This document shows positions 8,246-16,960 of a stretch of 64,000 bases of DNA, one piece after another (positions within the stretch are counted from its first letter, which is position 1; every line of letters begins with the position of its first letter). The notes under the pieces are model-generated. The model worked only from the letters and a program-made list of their open reading frames with translations. It did no database searches and had not been told where the DNA came from. A program made the position numbers and the translations under genes. The DNA comes from Christensenella tenuis (GTDB taxonomy: Bacteria; Bacillota; Clostridia; Christensenellales; Christensenellaceae). Location of the stretch: contig NZ_JACOON010000002.1 of NCBI RefSeq assembly GCF_014287795.1, positions 410,673 through 474,672 of the forward strand, written 5' to 3'.

Positions 8246-8866
8246 CTATTTGTTCCCGATAAATAGTTCTACATATTCCATCAGCAATTTTACGGAATTT
8301 TCCATGCCGATACTGTCGCTGTTTAACATCAAATGATAGTTTTCCTTTTGTCCCCATTTCATATCGGAATAATAGTTGTAATAGGTAGCGCGTTTTTTGT
8401 CCGACTTAATGATTGCGTCCTTGAGGTTTGGCGCATCCAGATGATAATCGTTTTTTGCCCGTTCGATCCGGTGGTTAATATCCGAATAAATGAAGATGTT
8501 GATACAGTTCGGGTTGTTAGCAAGCACATAATCGGCGCAGCGGCCGACAATGATGCATGAGCCCTTTGCCGCGACGGAACGAATAACATCCGCTTGGATG
8601 AGGAACAATTTATCGTCAAGCGCGATATCCGTACCCCACGAAGATACGTTCCCGAGGCCGGAAGACAGGTAATACAGGAACTTATTATTTGCCTTTTCCT
8701 CAGCGTTTTCAAAAAATTCCTCGTTATATCCGCTTTCCTTTGCCGCAAGGGTAATCAGCTCGTTGTCATAGTAAGGGATATCAAGCCCGGCGGCGAGCTT
8801 CTTGGCAATGGTTCTTCCACCGCTTGCAAATTGCCGGGAAATGGTGATAATAACGTCGTTTTTCAT
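8246..8866 (-). CDS. Cytidylate kinase-like family protein
   Basis: 206 residues with a P-loop-type start, ITISRQFASGGRTIAKKLA, followed by IPYYDNELITLAAKESG, the pattern of the cytidylate-kinase-like family common in gut Firmicutes. Later GSCIIVGRCADYVL and RIERAKNDYHL match the nucleoside-kinase core and lid. It may phosphorylate a nucleotide, but these proteins are distinct from housekeeping Cmk. GGAGG lies seven bases before the ATG. It is transcribed away from the MATE gene, from a promoter that overlaps the MATE promoter. About 190 bases between its stop and the terminator at 8057 hold nothing recognisable. Confidence 0.85.
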   Translation of the reverse strand: MKNDVIITISRQFASGGRTIAKKLAAGLDIPYYDNELITLAAKESGYNEEFFENAEEKANNKFLYYLSSGLGNVSSWGTDIALDDKLFLIQADVIRSVAAKGSCIIVGRCADYVLANNPNCINIFIYSDINHRIERAKNDYHLDAPNLKDAIIKSDKKRATYYNYYSDMKWGQKENYHLMLNSDSIGMENSVKLLMEYVELFIGNK

Positions 8867-8899
8867 AGCCTTATTCCTCCTTCTATCGGTTCATGAAAA

Positions 8900-8913
8900 G
8901 CGGTGCGCACCGC
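8900..8913. promoter_or_regulatory. Perfect 14-base palindrome in the leader of the kinase-like gene
   Basis: GCGGTGCGCACCGC, lying between the minus-strand promoter and its start codon. A possible operator; no cognate regulator is known. Confidence 0.4.
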
Positions 8914-8937
8914 ATAAAGATGACGCGCATGAGTCTG

Positions 8938-8966
8938 TTTACATTATGACTCTTATATGATAAAAT
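8938..8966 (+). promoter_or_regulatory. Promoter of the MATE transporter gene
   Basis: TTTACA at 8938-8943, 17-base spacer, TAAAAT at 8961-8966. It overlaps the opposite-strand promoter almost completely, so only one polymerase can occupy the site at a time. Confidence 0.6.
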
Positions 8967-8971
8967 GTCAA
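8943..8971 (-). promoter_or_regulatory. Promoter of the cytidylate kinase-like gene
   Basis: On the minus strand TTGACA (8966-8971), 17-base spacer, CATAAT (8943-8948). It occupies the same bases as the MATE promoter on the other strand. GAGTC/GACTC half-sites (8931-8935 and 8948-8952) flank its -10 side. Confidence 0.7.
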
Positions 8972-9011
8972 TTTGCGGGTAGGGTAAACAATTGATTGGG
9001 AGAAAGTGGAT

Positions 9012-10421
9012 ATGGAAGCAGTAAAAGAAAATAAGATGGGTGTGTTGCCCGTTAAAAAATTATTGGTAACAATGGCCTTGCCAATCATGATTTCCATGCT
9101 GGTACAGGCGCTTTATAACGTTGTAGACAGTATATTTGTCGGTCAGTACAGCGAAAATGCTTTTGCGGCGGTGTCGCTTGCGTTTCCGGTTCAGATGCTT
9201 ATCATTGCGGTAGCGGTCGGGACGGGAGTTGGCATGAATTCCCTCGTATCCCGCCGTTTAGGGGAAAAAAAGTTTGAAGATGCCAATGAAGGCGTTTCCG
9301 CCGGCATTTTCCTGGGAATCCTCAGTTGGATCGGCTTTGCGGCTTTTGGTATTTTCTTTTCACAAATGTTTTTTGAAGCGTTTACCGAGGGAATTGAGGG
9401 CGGCGTGGAAATTGCGGCAATGGGGACGCAATACGTTTCGATCTGTACAATTTTTTCCTTTGGCGTATTTATCCAAATTACATGCGAACGGATTATGCAG
9501 TCCACTGGCGTTACGATTTATAATATGATCACGCAGATTGCAGGGGCGGTCATCAACATCATCCTCGATCCCATACTGATTTTCGGCCTGGGCCCCTTCC
9601 CGGAAATGGGCGCGGCGGGCGCAGCCATTGCAACTGTCATCGGGCAGATCGTCGCAATGCTGATGTGCCTGTATTTTGTTAACCGCAAGATTAAGGAAGT
9701 TAAAATTAAGTTGCGCGGATTCCGGCCTAAAAAGAGGATCATCGGGGAAATTTATAAAGTGGGAGTGCCGTCCATTGTCATGCAGGCGATTACCTCGGTC
9801 ATGATTGTGGGCTTCAACTTCATTTTGGTCGTGTTCTATGCCCCGGATATTTCCGCTGCCGCAGTCTCGGTGCTTGGAGCCTATTTCAAGTTGCAGTCAT
9901 TTATTTTCCTGCCGGTCCTTGGGCTTACAAACGGCCTGATCCCCATTGTAGCATATAATTATGGTGCGCGGCATAAGCAGCGGATTACGGATGTAATCCG
10001 TTTTGCCACGATCCTTGCCGTAATTATCATGATCGTCGGAATGGTAATTTTCCAGCTGTTCCCGGATGCCTTGCTGCAAATGTTCAATGCGACTCCGGCT
10101 ATGCTCGAGCTCGGCACACAGGCGCTTCGAATTATCAGCCTGTGCTTTGCCTTTGCAGGGGTTGGAATCGTGTTCTCTTCAGTATTCCAGGCGGTTGGAA
10201 ACGGTGTTTTGAGTATGATCGTGTCGCTGTGCCGTCAACTCATCGTCATTTTACCGGCAGCTTACCTTTTGTCTCTTTTCGGGAGTGTAAGCGACGTATG
10301 GTATGCTTTTCCAATCGCGGAATGCGTTTCCCTCGTACTGAGTATTTTCTTTTTCCGGTATGTCAGCCGGAAATATATTAAACCGCTGGATCATCCGGCG
10401 GCGTTCGTGCCGGGGATGTAA
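9012..10421 (+). CDS. MATE family multidrug/solute antiporter
   Basis: 469-residue membrane protein with about twelve hydrophobic segments in two related halves. The N-terminal half starts with the MATE pattern LLVTMALPIMISMLVQALYNVVDSIFV; the repeat begins near IYKVGVPSIVMQAITSVM. These pumps export drugs or metabolites using a Na+ or H+ gradient. The start at 9012 is preferred because GGGAGAAAG is just upstream; a GTG at 9006 falls in that site. The substrate cannot be inferred from position. Confidence 0.92.
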   Translation: MEAVKENKMGVLPVKKLLVTMALPIMISMLVQALYNVVDSIFVGQYSENAFAAVSLAFPVQMLIIAVAVGTGVGMNSLVSRRLGEKKFEDANEGVSAGIFLGILSWIGFAAFGIFFSQMFFEAFTEGIEGGVEIAAMGTQYVSICTIFSFGVFIQITCERIMQSTGVTIYNMITQIAGAVINIILDPILIFGLGPFPEMGAAGAAIATVIGQIVAMLMCLYFVNRKIKEVKIKLRGFRPKKRIIGEIYKVGVPSIVMQAITSVMIVGFNFILVVFYAPDISAAAVSVLGAYFKLQSFIFLPVLGLTNGLIPIVAYNYGARHKQRITDVIRFATILAVIIMIVGMVIFQLFPDALLQMFNATPAMLELGTQALRIISLCFAFAGVGIVFSSVFQAVGNGVLSMIVSLCRQLIVILPAAYLLSLFGSVSDVWYAFPIAECVSLVLSIFFFRYVSRKYIKPLDHPAAFVPGM

Positions 10422-11000
10422 CTGTCGGAAAACCGAACGGATAATAGAGAAAAAGGAAAGCTCCTCCCAAAAAGCAAGTAGCTATTCGGCATGCTATCAG
10501 TGAACCGGAAGAAGAGCGAACGGGCTTGCAGATTCTGAAAACGCAGGGATGTAGAAGCTATCGATTGCCGCTCAATCTTTGACACTACCCAATCTATTGA
10601 ACTGGAAGACAAGTGATTTCTATAAACATCAAAAAAGAAGAGGAAAGGAATAAATAGGCTTTTCCAGAAGAATTTTTGGTAGGATAATATTATTTATTCA
10701 ATAAATATAATATGGAACATTATGGTAAGTATATTTAGCTGCTTTATTTCCGCAAGGACTGCCTTTTCCAATCTCTTCAAATCTCAGATGCGATACAACA
10801 ATAATATGGAAAGCGCAAAATGCATATCTGACATAAAGTCAGGGTTCCCTGTTGCAGGACAGTGAAAATAACGGAAAGATGCAACTGGAAAAAGATGCAT
10901 AGTTATGCGGACAAAAGTTCATGAATCAGTGAGAGGATACAGAATAGCAAGCTGTACCGCGGAAAAAAGGGAGGAAACATTTTTCCTGTTGGCCTGCGGT
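10422..11000. other. Long non-coding stretch, contents unclear
   Basis: About 580 bases without a supported gene. Short frames on both strands lack ribosome sites. Composition resembles the neighbours. It may be decayed coding sequence, but I recognise no family. No clear terminator for the MATE gene was seen. Confidence 0.4.
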
Positions 11001-11018
11001 TTCCACATTCGTGGGATG

Positions 11019-11027
11019 TGGTATAAT
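11019..11027 (+). promoter_or_regulatory. Extended -10 promoter of the aminopeptidase gene
   Basis: TGGTATAAT with no good -35 box at the standard distance (TTCCAC at 11001-11006 leaves 15 bases). The start codon is 38 bases downstream, with GAGGTGAG as ribosome site. Confidence 0.6.
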
Positions 11028-11065
11028 AAGAAAGAAAACTATTACAACTATAGAGGTGAGAATAC

Positions 11066-12181
11066 ATGGTAGATGAAAGAATTAAGAAATTGTCCCATAC
11101 ATTAGTGAACTATTCATGCAGTGTCAAAAAAGGCGACAAAGTGCTGATTGATGTGTCCGGCTGCCCGGATGCGCTTACGGAGGAACTGATTAAAGAGGTT
11201 TACGCGGCGGGCGGCCTGCCGTATTTCGATACGCCCCATAATGCGGTACAGCGCCAATGGCTGATGCAGGCAACAAAAGAACAGATAGAAGATATTACCA
11301 AATGGGGAAAAGCTCGCATGAAAGAGATGCAGGCATATATCGCATTTCGCGGAGGCGAAAATGCAACGGAAATGTCAGACATCCCGGCAGACAAGATGGA
11401 ACTTTACCAGTCCATTTATGGAAAGCAGGTTCATCATGAACTGAGGGTAAAAAATACCAACTGGGTTATCCTGCGCTATCCCACACCCTCCATGGCGCAG
11501 CAGGCGGGCATGAGCACAGAGGCCTTCGAGGATTTTTATTTCGATGTGTGCAACCTTGATTACGGCAAGATGTCGAAGGCCATGGATCCGCTCGTCACGC
11601 TGATGGAGAAAACAGACCGTGTGCGCATCAAAGGGCCGGATACGGATATTTCTTTCTCTATCAAGGGAATCGGCGCCGTCAAGTGCGACGGACATATGAA
11701 CGTGCCGGACGGCGAGGTATATACCGCGCCTGTAAAGGACAGTGTAAACGGACGGATTACATACAATACGCCCTCCTTCAACCAGGGATTCAAATATGAA
11801 AATGTAAGCCTTCTTTTTAAAGATGGCAAGATCATTGAGGCAACCTCTAACGATACGAAGCGTATCAATAAGATTTTCGATACGGATGAGGGCGCGCGTT
11901 ATGTGGGTGAATTCTCTCTTGGCGTAAACCCGTACATCAACCGCTCGATGGGCGATATTCTGTTCGACGAGAAGATCGCAGGATCCCTGCATTTCACACC
12001 GGGTTCGAGTTACGACGATGCCTATAATGGAAATGAAAGCGCCGTCCATTGGGATCTTGTGCTTGTACAGACGCCGGAAATGGGCGGCGGTGAGGTCTGG
12101 TTTGATGATGTAATGATTCGCAAGGACGGCATGTTTGTGCCAGATGCGCTCAAAGGCCTGAATCCCGAAAATCTCAAGTAA
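11066..12181 (+). CDS. M29 family aminopeptidase (AmpS/PepS type)
   Basis: 371-residue cytoplasmic metallo-aminopeptidase that trims N-terminal residues from peptides. Family landmarks are an N-terminal domain with VKKGDKVLIDVSGCPDALTE, the central RIKGPDTDISFSIKG, then MNVPDGEVYTAPV, where the metal-binding Glu lies, and near the end GSSYDDAYNGNESAVHWDLV, with metal-ligand His and Asp. Length is usual for M29. It has its own promoter, and galE follows 71 bases later, so the two may share a transcript. Confidence 0.92.
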   Translation: MVDERIKKLSHTLVNYSCSVKKGDKVLIDVSGCPDALTEELIKEVYAAGGLPYFDTPHNAVQRQWLMQATKEQIEDITKWGKARMKEMQAYIAFRGGENATEMSDIPADKMELYQSIYGKQVHHELRVKNTNWVILRYPTPSMAQQAGMSTEAFEDFYFDVCNLDYGKMSKAMDPLVTLMEKTDRVRIKGPDTDISFSIKGIGAVKCDGHMNVPDGEVYTAPVKDSVNGRITYNTPSFNQGFKYENVSLLFKDGKIIEATSNDTKRINKIFDTDEGARYVGEFSLGVNPYINRSMGDILFDEKIAGSLHFTPGSSYDDAYNGNESAVHWDLVLVQTPEMGGGEVWFDDVMIRKDGMFVPDALKGLNPENLK

Positions 12182-12252
12182 ACAGGCGGTTCTGCAATCT
12201 GTACTACATGAAATAGTACGGGGTTTTCGCGTCAAAAACGTAGGAAGGGCAA

Positions 12253-13269
12253 ATGAAAAAAAACATTTTAGTTACCGGAGGGGCAGGATATATCGGAAGC
12301 CATATCTGCCTGGAACTCCTAGAGCAGGGCTATGCTGTCACCGTCATGGATAACCTTGCCAACAGCAGTGAAAAAGCGCTCCGGCGTGTGGAAGAGCTTG
12401 CTGGAAAAAAGCTCCGCTTTTACAAAGCTGATATCCGTGACCGCAGCGCGTACGACGAAATTTTTTCGCAGAATGAAATTTATGGGGTCATTCATATGGC
12501 AGGCCTCAAGGCTGTTGGTGAATCGGTGCGCGATCCACTTGCCTATTTTGACAACAACATCAGCGGAACAGTCGTATTGCTTGAAAAAATGAAAGAACAT
12601 CATGTAAAGCGGATGATCTTCAGTTCTTCCGCCACGGTATACGATCTGACGCAAAGGGAATGCCTCACGGAAGAATCCCCGATCGGAAATTCCACAAGCC
12701 CGTATGGCAGGACAAAGCTTGTAATTGAGCAAATGCTCGCGGATCTTTATCATTCGGATGAAAGCTGGTCAATTGTTCTCTTGCGTTATTTTAACCCGAT
12801 AGGCGCGCATGAAAGCGGGCGGATTGGCGAAGATCCGGAAGGAGAGCCCAACAACCTGATGCCCTATATTACACAGGTCGCAGTGGGCAAACGCGAAAAG
12901 CTCAGCGTATTCGGAGATGACTACGATACGCCGGACGGCACATGTATCCGCGATTATATTCATGTGATGGATCTGGCGGACGGGCACAGTAAAGCGGTTA
13001 AGAAGTTCGAAAGAAAGGGACTATTTGTTTACAATTTGGGAACCGGCCAGCCGCAAAGCGTACTCGAGGTGATACATGCGTTTGAACGGGCAAACAACCT
13101 TAAAATCAATTATGTGATCGCGCCGCGCCGGGCAGGCGATGCGCCTAAGTATTACGCGAATGCGGATAAGGCAAAAGTGGAGCTTGGCTGGGAAGCGGAG
13201 AGAAGCATTGAGGAAATGTGCCGCGATAGCTGGAATTGGCAGAAGAATAATCCGGAAGGCTACCGCTAA
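12253..13269 (+). CDS. galE: UDP-glucose 4-epimerase GalE
   Basis: 338-residue short-chain dehydrogenase-type enzyme interconverting UDP-glucose and UDP-galactose with bound NAD. The Rossmann motif GGAGYIGSH is at residues 8-16. The catalytic SSSATVYD and YGRTK (Tyr and Lys of the YxxxK pair) are in place, as is the substrate-binding LRYFNPIGAHESG. AGGAAGGG precedes the start. It supplies galactose units that could feed the surface polysaccharide locus further downstream. Confidence 0.95.
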   Translation: MKKNILVTGGAGYIGSHICLELLEQGYAVTVMDNLANSSEKALRRVEELAGKKLRFYKADIRDRSAYDEIFSQNEIYGVIHMAGLKAVGESVRDPLAYFDNNISGTVVLLEKMKEHHVKRMIFSSSATVYDLTQRECLTEESPIGNSTSPYGRTKLVIEQMLADLYHSDESWSIVLLRYFNPIGAHESGRIGEDPEGEPNNLMPYITQVAVGKREKLSVFGDDYDTPDGTCIRDYIHVMDLADGHSKAVKKFERKGLFVYNLGTGQPQSVLEVIHAFERANNLKINYVIAPRRAGDAPKYYANADKAKVELGWEAERSIEEMCRDSWNWQKNNPEGYR

Positions 13270-13314
13270 GGGAACATAGAAAGCGACTGCCCAATAAGAA
13301 AAAAATGGGACTAA

Positions 13315-13348
13315 AAAACAGGCGGGTGCGTAAGCACAGGCCTGTTTT
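13315..13348 (+). terminator. Terminator after galE
   Basis: AAAACAGGC pairs with GCCTGTTTT; an inner GTGC-GTAA-GCAC extends the stem. The following TTTTCTG gives a modest T-tract. Confidence 0.8.
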
Positions 13349-13826
13349 CTGTTGTGCATCTAAGCGTGGTTTTGCAGTTATGCAGGGGCGGGAAATATCC
13401 TTCGTTTTTGCCAGGAGCTTTTTGCTCTTGATATCAGTGAAAGAGCAATTAATTAAAGTGAAAAAACAAAAAAGAAATATTGCCGCTTTAAGGCACGCTA
13501 ATACCAGATCCTTATAGGATCGGTGCAATGGTGGGCAATGAATTTATGGAAACGTCCAGCATATAAAAGATGTCATAATTATATCTGAAAATTAAGCCGT
13601 ATTTCCAATTGACACCGGTCGAGAGTATGATATCCGTTTCAGAATATTGATTCTGCGAAAGGAAGACTCGATAACCGGTATATGAAAGAATAGTTTGTTG
13701 TAGTTTTAAAGGGGATAACCGCTGCTGTCACCAGGAATATGGTCCCCAGGCATATAATAAATAAGTACAATGTTCTCTATTTGTGTTTGCTGCTCCCTTT
13801 TCTGCCAAAAGTCTTTTTTTTATCAG
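13349..13826. other. Non-coding stretch between galE and fba
   Basis: About 480 bases. I see no gene with a ribosome site and no recognisable RNA. The region is moderately AT-rich. Confidence 0.4.
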
Positions 13827-13864
13827 AAAAGGCTGTCTCAGCGCAAAACTGAGACAGCCTTTTT
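13827..13864. terminator. Strong hairpin terminator of fba
   Basis: A 15-bp perfect stem (AAAAGGCTGTCTCAG and its complement) with a 7-base loop, 13 bases after the fba stop on the minus strand. A- and T-runs are on both sides. Confidence 0.85.
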
Positions 13865-13877
13865 GGTTCTGTTAAAC

Positions 13878-14807
13878 TCAAGCTTTGTTGTCGCAGCCAA
13901 GAACGTCTACGATTTTATGGGCAACCATCTGCTTGATCGCTTCACGCGCCGGCTTCAGATATTGGCGCGGATCGAAATGATCAGGATGCTCCGCGAAATA
14001 TTTGCGGATCGTTCCCGTCATGGCAAGACGCAGATCGGAATCGATATTAATCTTGCAGACCGCGCTTTTAGCCGCCTGCCGCAGCAGATTTTCAGGAACA
14101 CCCTGCGCGCCCGGCATGTTTCCGCCGTATTTATTGATCATATCCACGAATTCCGGAATGACGGAGGATGCGCCGTGAAGAACGATCGGGAAGCCGGGCA
14201 GGATTTCCGTTACTTTCTCAAGAATATCAAAACGCAGCTTTGGTTCCCCTTTGAACTTGAACGCGCCATGGCTTGTGCCGATTGCAATCGCAAGGCTGTC
14301 TACGCCTGTTTTGCTTGCAAATTCGTACACTTCCTCCGGACGCGTATAGGAAGAATCCTCAGCGGAAACCTTGATTTCGTCTTCCACACCGGCAAGACGC
14401 CCAAGCTCACCCTCAACTACTACGCCGCGATCGTGCGCATATTCAACGACGCGTTTGGTTACGGCGATATTTTCCTCGAACGGAAGATGGGAACCATCGA
14501 TCATAACGGACGTGAAGCCGCCGTCGATGCAGGATTTGCACGTTTCGAAGCTATCACCATGGTCAAGATGCAGGCAAATCGGAAGACCGGTGTCTTCAAG
14601 CGCCGCTTCAACGAGCTTGGTCAGATAAATTGGGTTTGCATAGTTGCGCGCGCCTTTGGAGACCTGAAGAATCAGCGGTGCATTCAGTTCTTTTGCCGCT
14701 TCCGTGATTCCCTGGATAATTTCCATGTTGTTCACGTTGAATGCGCCAATCGCATACCCGCCCTTGTACGCTTTTTCAAACATTTCTTTTGTTGTAACTA
14801 ATGGCAT
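13878..14807 (-). CDS. fba: Class II fructose-1,6-bisphosphate aldolase
   Basis: 309-residue zinc-dependent glycolytic enzyme that splits fructose-1,6-bisphosphate into dihydroxyacetone phosphate and glyceraldehyde-3-phosphate. Zinc-binding and catalytic motifs are visible: CLHLDHGDS, VEGELGRLAG, AIGTSHGAFKF, and the phosphate-binding VLHGASSV and NIDSDLR. The AGGAGG site sits eight bases before the ATG. The promoter and terminator show a one-gene transcript. It lies near gap, another glycolytic gene, but faces the opposite way. Confidence 0.96.
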   Translation of the reverse strand: MPLVTTKEMFEKAYKGGYAIGAFNVNNMEIIQGITEAAKELNAPLILQVSKGARNYANPIYLTKLVEAALEDTGLPICLHLDHGDSFETCKSCIDGGFTSVMIDGSHLPFEENIAVTKRVVEYAHDRGVVVEGELGRLAGVEDEIKVSAEDSSYTRPEEVYEFASKTGVDSLAIAIGTSHGAFKFKGEPKLRFDILEKVTEILPGFPIVLHGASSVIPEFVDMINKYGGNMPGAQGVPENLLRQAAKSAVCKINIDSDLRLAMTGTIRKYFAEHPDHFDPRQYLKPAREAIKQMVAHKIVDVLGCDNKA

Positions 14808-14845
14808 CTATAAAATCCTCCTTATAATAATTCAAAGATAAATTC

Positions 14846-14874
14846 ATTATACTATTAGAAAAAAGAAAGTACAA
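14846..14874 (-). promoter_or_regulatory. Promoter of fba
   Basis: On the minus strand TTGTAC (14869-14874), 17-base spacer, TATAAT (14846-14851). Confidence 0.75.
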
Positions 14875-14952
14875 CCTGCGGAACTGCGATTATTTTTCGG
14901 CGCAAAGATTTTCTGCGCCGAAAAAATGTGGAGATGAAAATAATAGGATAAA

Positions 14953-14981
14953 TTGACATTTTCCCGAGAAAAAAGTACCAT
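14953..14981 (+). promoter_or_regulatory. Promoter of the SMR-like transporter pair
   Basis: TTGACA at 14953-14958, 17-base spacer, TACCAT at 14976-14981. Confidence 0.65.
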
Positions 14982-15003
14982 ATTGAGGACAGGGGGCAGC
15001 GGA

Positions 15004-15372
15004 ATGGAACAAATAAAAAAGAAAACCGATTGGCGTGGTATTATCTTCCTGCAAGCGATTATTGTAATTTATACATTTTCGAGCGTGTGCGGGAAAATGG
15101 CGACCAATGGCAATGAATTTATGTCCAAGATGTTTATTATTTACATCCTGCTTGACTTTGCGTTGCTTGCGGTTTATGCATTGTTATGGCAGCAAGGGCT
15201 CAAACGCTTTGATCTGAATGTTGCATATGCAAACCGTTCGGTAGCGATCATATGGTCTATGGTATGGTCTGCACTTATTTTCAGGGAAGGAATTACCGTG
15301 GCAAATATAATCGGAACTGCGATTATTATTACAGGCACGATGCTGGTGAATACAGATGCTGACTCTAAATAG
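15004..15372 (+). CDS. SMR/EamA-type small transporter subunit A
   Basis: 122 residues with four hydrophobic segments (IIFLQAIIVIYTFSSVCG, FIIYILLDFALLAVYALLW, AIIWSMVWSALIF, VANIIGTAIIITGTMLV). This is the layout of small multidrug resistance or half-EamA proteins, which work as dimers. The start at 15004 follows AGGGGGCAGCGGA; a longer frame from 14953 would start in the promoter. It overlaps the next, similar gene by 17 bases, so the two probably make a heterodimer. The substrate is unknown; ArnE/ArnF-like lipid-linked sugar flipping is one alternative to drug export. Confidence 0.75.
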   Translation: MEQIKKKTDWRGIIFLQAIIVIYTFSSVCGKMATNGNEFMSKMFIIYILLDFALLAVYALLWQQGLKRFDLNVAYANRSVAIIWSMVWSALIFREGITVANIIGTAIIITGTMLVNTDADSK

Positions 15373-15697
15373 TGTATTGATTATGTTGTGTGGCGTAACG
15401 ATCGCCGCATTTTCACAGATATTGCTTAAAACAAGCGCTAATCAGGAACATGCAAGTTTCTGGAAGCAATATCTGAACAAAAGAGTTATCTTTGGATATG
15501 TTATGCTGCTCATTTCCATGTTGTTTTCCATATGGGCATATTCCGGCATGGATTATAAATACGGACCGGCAATTGAGTCGGTTGGCATGGCTTTGGTTGC
15601 TATTTTAAGCTGCGTTATTTTGAAGGAGAAAATGACGAAACGCAGGTTCGCAGGAACAGTGCTTATTATCGTGGGCTTGGTTGTGTTCTGCCTGTGA
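15356..15697 (+). CDS. SMR/EamA-type small transporter subunit B
   Basis: 113 residues with four membrane segments, including VMLLISMLFSIWAYSGMDYKYG and the C-terminal GTVLIIVGLVVFCL. AIESVGMALVAILSCVILKEKMTKRRFAG has the typical half-EamA ending. The start lies inside the previous gene, which implies coupled translation and equal amounts of two partners with opposite orientations in the membrane. A later ATG at 15382 is possible but would cut into the first helix. Confidence 0.72.
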   Translation: MLTLNSVLIMLCGVTIAAFSQILLKTSANQEHASFWKQYLNKRVIFGYVMLLISMLFSIWAYSGMDYKYGPAIESVGMALVAILSCVILKEKMTKRRFAGTVLIIVGLVVFCL

Positions 15698-15715
15698 GAA
15701 AATGGGCAAAAGCGG

Positions 15716-15744
15716 TTGCAAAACAGGCTATAATCACATATAAT
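15716..15744 (+). promoter_or_regulatory. Promoter of gap
   Basis: TTGCAA at 15716-15721, 17-base spacer, TATAAT at 15739-15744. AGGAGG lies before the gap start codon. Confidence 0.75.
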
Positions 15745-15803
15745 GTTATGTGTATGCAAAAAAGTTAATTAAATAAATATTTTTTTAGGAGGATTTTTAC
15801 ATT

Positions 15804-16808
15804 ATGGCTATCAAAGTTGGTATCAACGGTTTTGGTCGTATCGGCAGACTGGTTTTTCGCGCTTCGACGAAGAATCCGGACATTCAGGTGGTAGGAATTA
15901 ACGATCCGTTTATTGATCCTGAATATATGGAATATATGCTTAAATACGACACCGTTCACGGCAGATTTGACGGTGAAGTTTCCCACAAAGATGGTGCAAT
16001 CGTTGTAAATGGAAATGAAATCAAAGTGTTTGATAAAATGAGCCCGGCGGAGATTCCGTGGGGCGAGATCGGCGCCGATTATGTTGTAGAATCTACGGGC
16101 GTATTCACGACGAAAGAAAAAGCGCAGGCTCACATTGATGCCGGTGCAAAACAGGTTGTTATTTCCGCTCCTTCCGCGGATGCTCCGATGTTTGTAATGG
16201 GCGTTAACAACAAAACATATGATCCGTCCATGACAATCGTTTCCAACGCGTCCTGCACGACGAACTGCCTTGCTCCGCTGGCGAAAGTTATCAACGACAA
16301 TTTCGGTCTTGTTGAAGGCCTTATGACGACGGTACACGCGACGACGGCTACCCAGAAGACGGTTGACGGCCCTTCCAAGAAAGACTGGAGAGGCGGACGC
16401 GCTGCTGCCGGCAACATCATTCCTTCTTCCACAGGCGCAGCAAAAGCGGTGGGCAAGGTTATCCCGGAACTGAACGGCAAGCTGACGGGTATGTCCATGC
16501 GTGTTCCGACGCTTGACGGTTCTGTTGTTGACCTTACTTGCCGCCTTGAGAAAGAAGCGACCTATGATGAGGTTTGCGCGGCTGTCAAGAAAGCCTGCGA
16601 AGGCGAACTGAAAGGCATCATGTCCTATACGGAAGACGCTATTGTTTCCAGCGACATCCTCGGCGACGCTCATACGTCCATCTTCGACGCGACGGCCGGT
16701 ATCGCGCTTACGGGCAACTTCATGAAGCTGATTTCCTGGTATGACAACGAGTGGGGGTACTCGAACAAAGTGCTGGATTTGATTTCTTACATTGATTCTG
16801 TGAAATAA
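15804..16808 (+). CDS. gap: Glyceraldehyde-3-phosphate dehydrogenase (chimeric: host 5' part, element-borne 3' part)
   Basis: 334-residue glycolytic enzyme oxidising glyceraldehyde-3-phosphate with NAD and phosphate. The NAD-binding start is KVGINGFGRIGRLVFRA; the catalytic Cys is residue 151 in SNASCTTNC; the rest of the catalytic domain is complete to SWYDNEWGYSNKV. The 3' part from about 16242 is repeated at 25879-26445. There the protein sequence is the same, but the DNA differs at 7 sites in 16242-16313 and at nearly every codon after 16759. I infer that an integrative element inserted at the active-site codons and restored the gene with its own 3' half, so this working gene is a hybrid. 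Confidence 0.96.
   Translation: MAIKVGINGFGRIGRLVFRASTKNPDIQVVGINDPFIDPEYMEYMLKYDTVHGRFDGEVSHKDGAIVVNGNEIKVFDKMSPAEIPWGEIGADYVVESTGVFTTKEKAQAHIDAGAKQVVISAPSADAPMFVMGVNNKTYDPSMTIVSNASCTTNCLAPLAKVINDNFGLVEGLMTTVHATTATQKTVDGPSKKDWRGGRAAAGNIIPSSTGAAKAVGKVIPELNGKLTGMSMRVPTLDGSVVDLTCRLEKEATYDEVCAAVKKACEGELKGIMSYTEDAIVSSDILGDAHTSIFDATAGIALTGNFMKLISWYDNEWGYSNKVLDLISYIDSVK
16248..16276 (+). repeat. Proposed left attachment site (attL) inside gap
   Basis: 29 bases coding for the GAPDH active-site segment (ASCTTNCLAP) are identical to 25885-25913, with mismatches on both sides (16247 and 16277). This would be the crossover core. The exact core could be shorter, or lie in the later identical block. Confidence 0.55.
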
Positions 16809-16960
16809 GTTATCAAATAGGCACTCGCAAGAATGCGACAGCAAAGCGGTTTTATGGGTGAAGCATAGCGGATTACGGAAAAGACAAAAATGTGAAGACA
16901 ACGGTTCGGGTTTTCGTAGCCGATGAGTGTGAAACACAAAAAGCCGTATAAAAATGCAAG

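Noticed and set aside
10422..11065. Possible small genes or RNA in the 640-base gap
   Set aside because: No ribosome sites, no recognisable family and no clear structured RNA by eye; kept only as an unclear stretch.
13770..14801. 343-codon plus-strand frame
   Set aside because: Exact antisense of fba, which has motifs, ribosome site, promoter and terminator.
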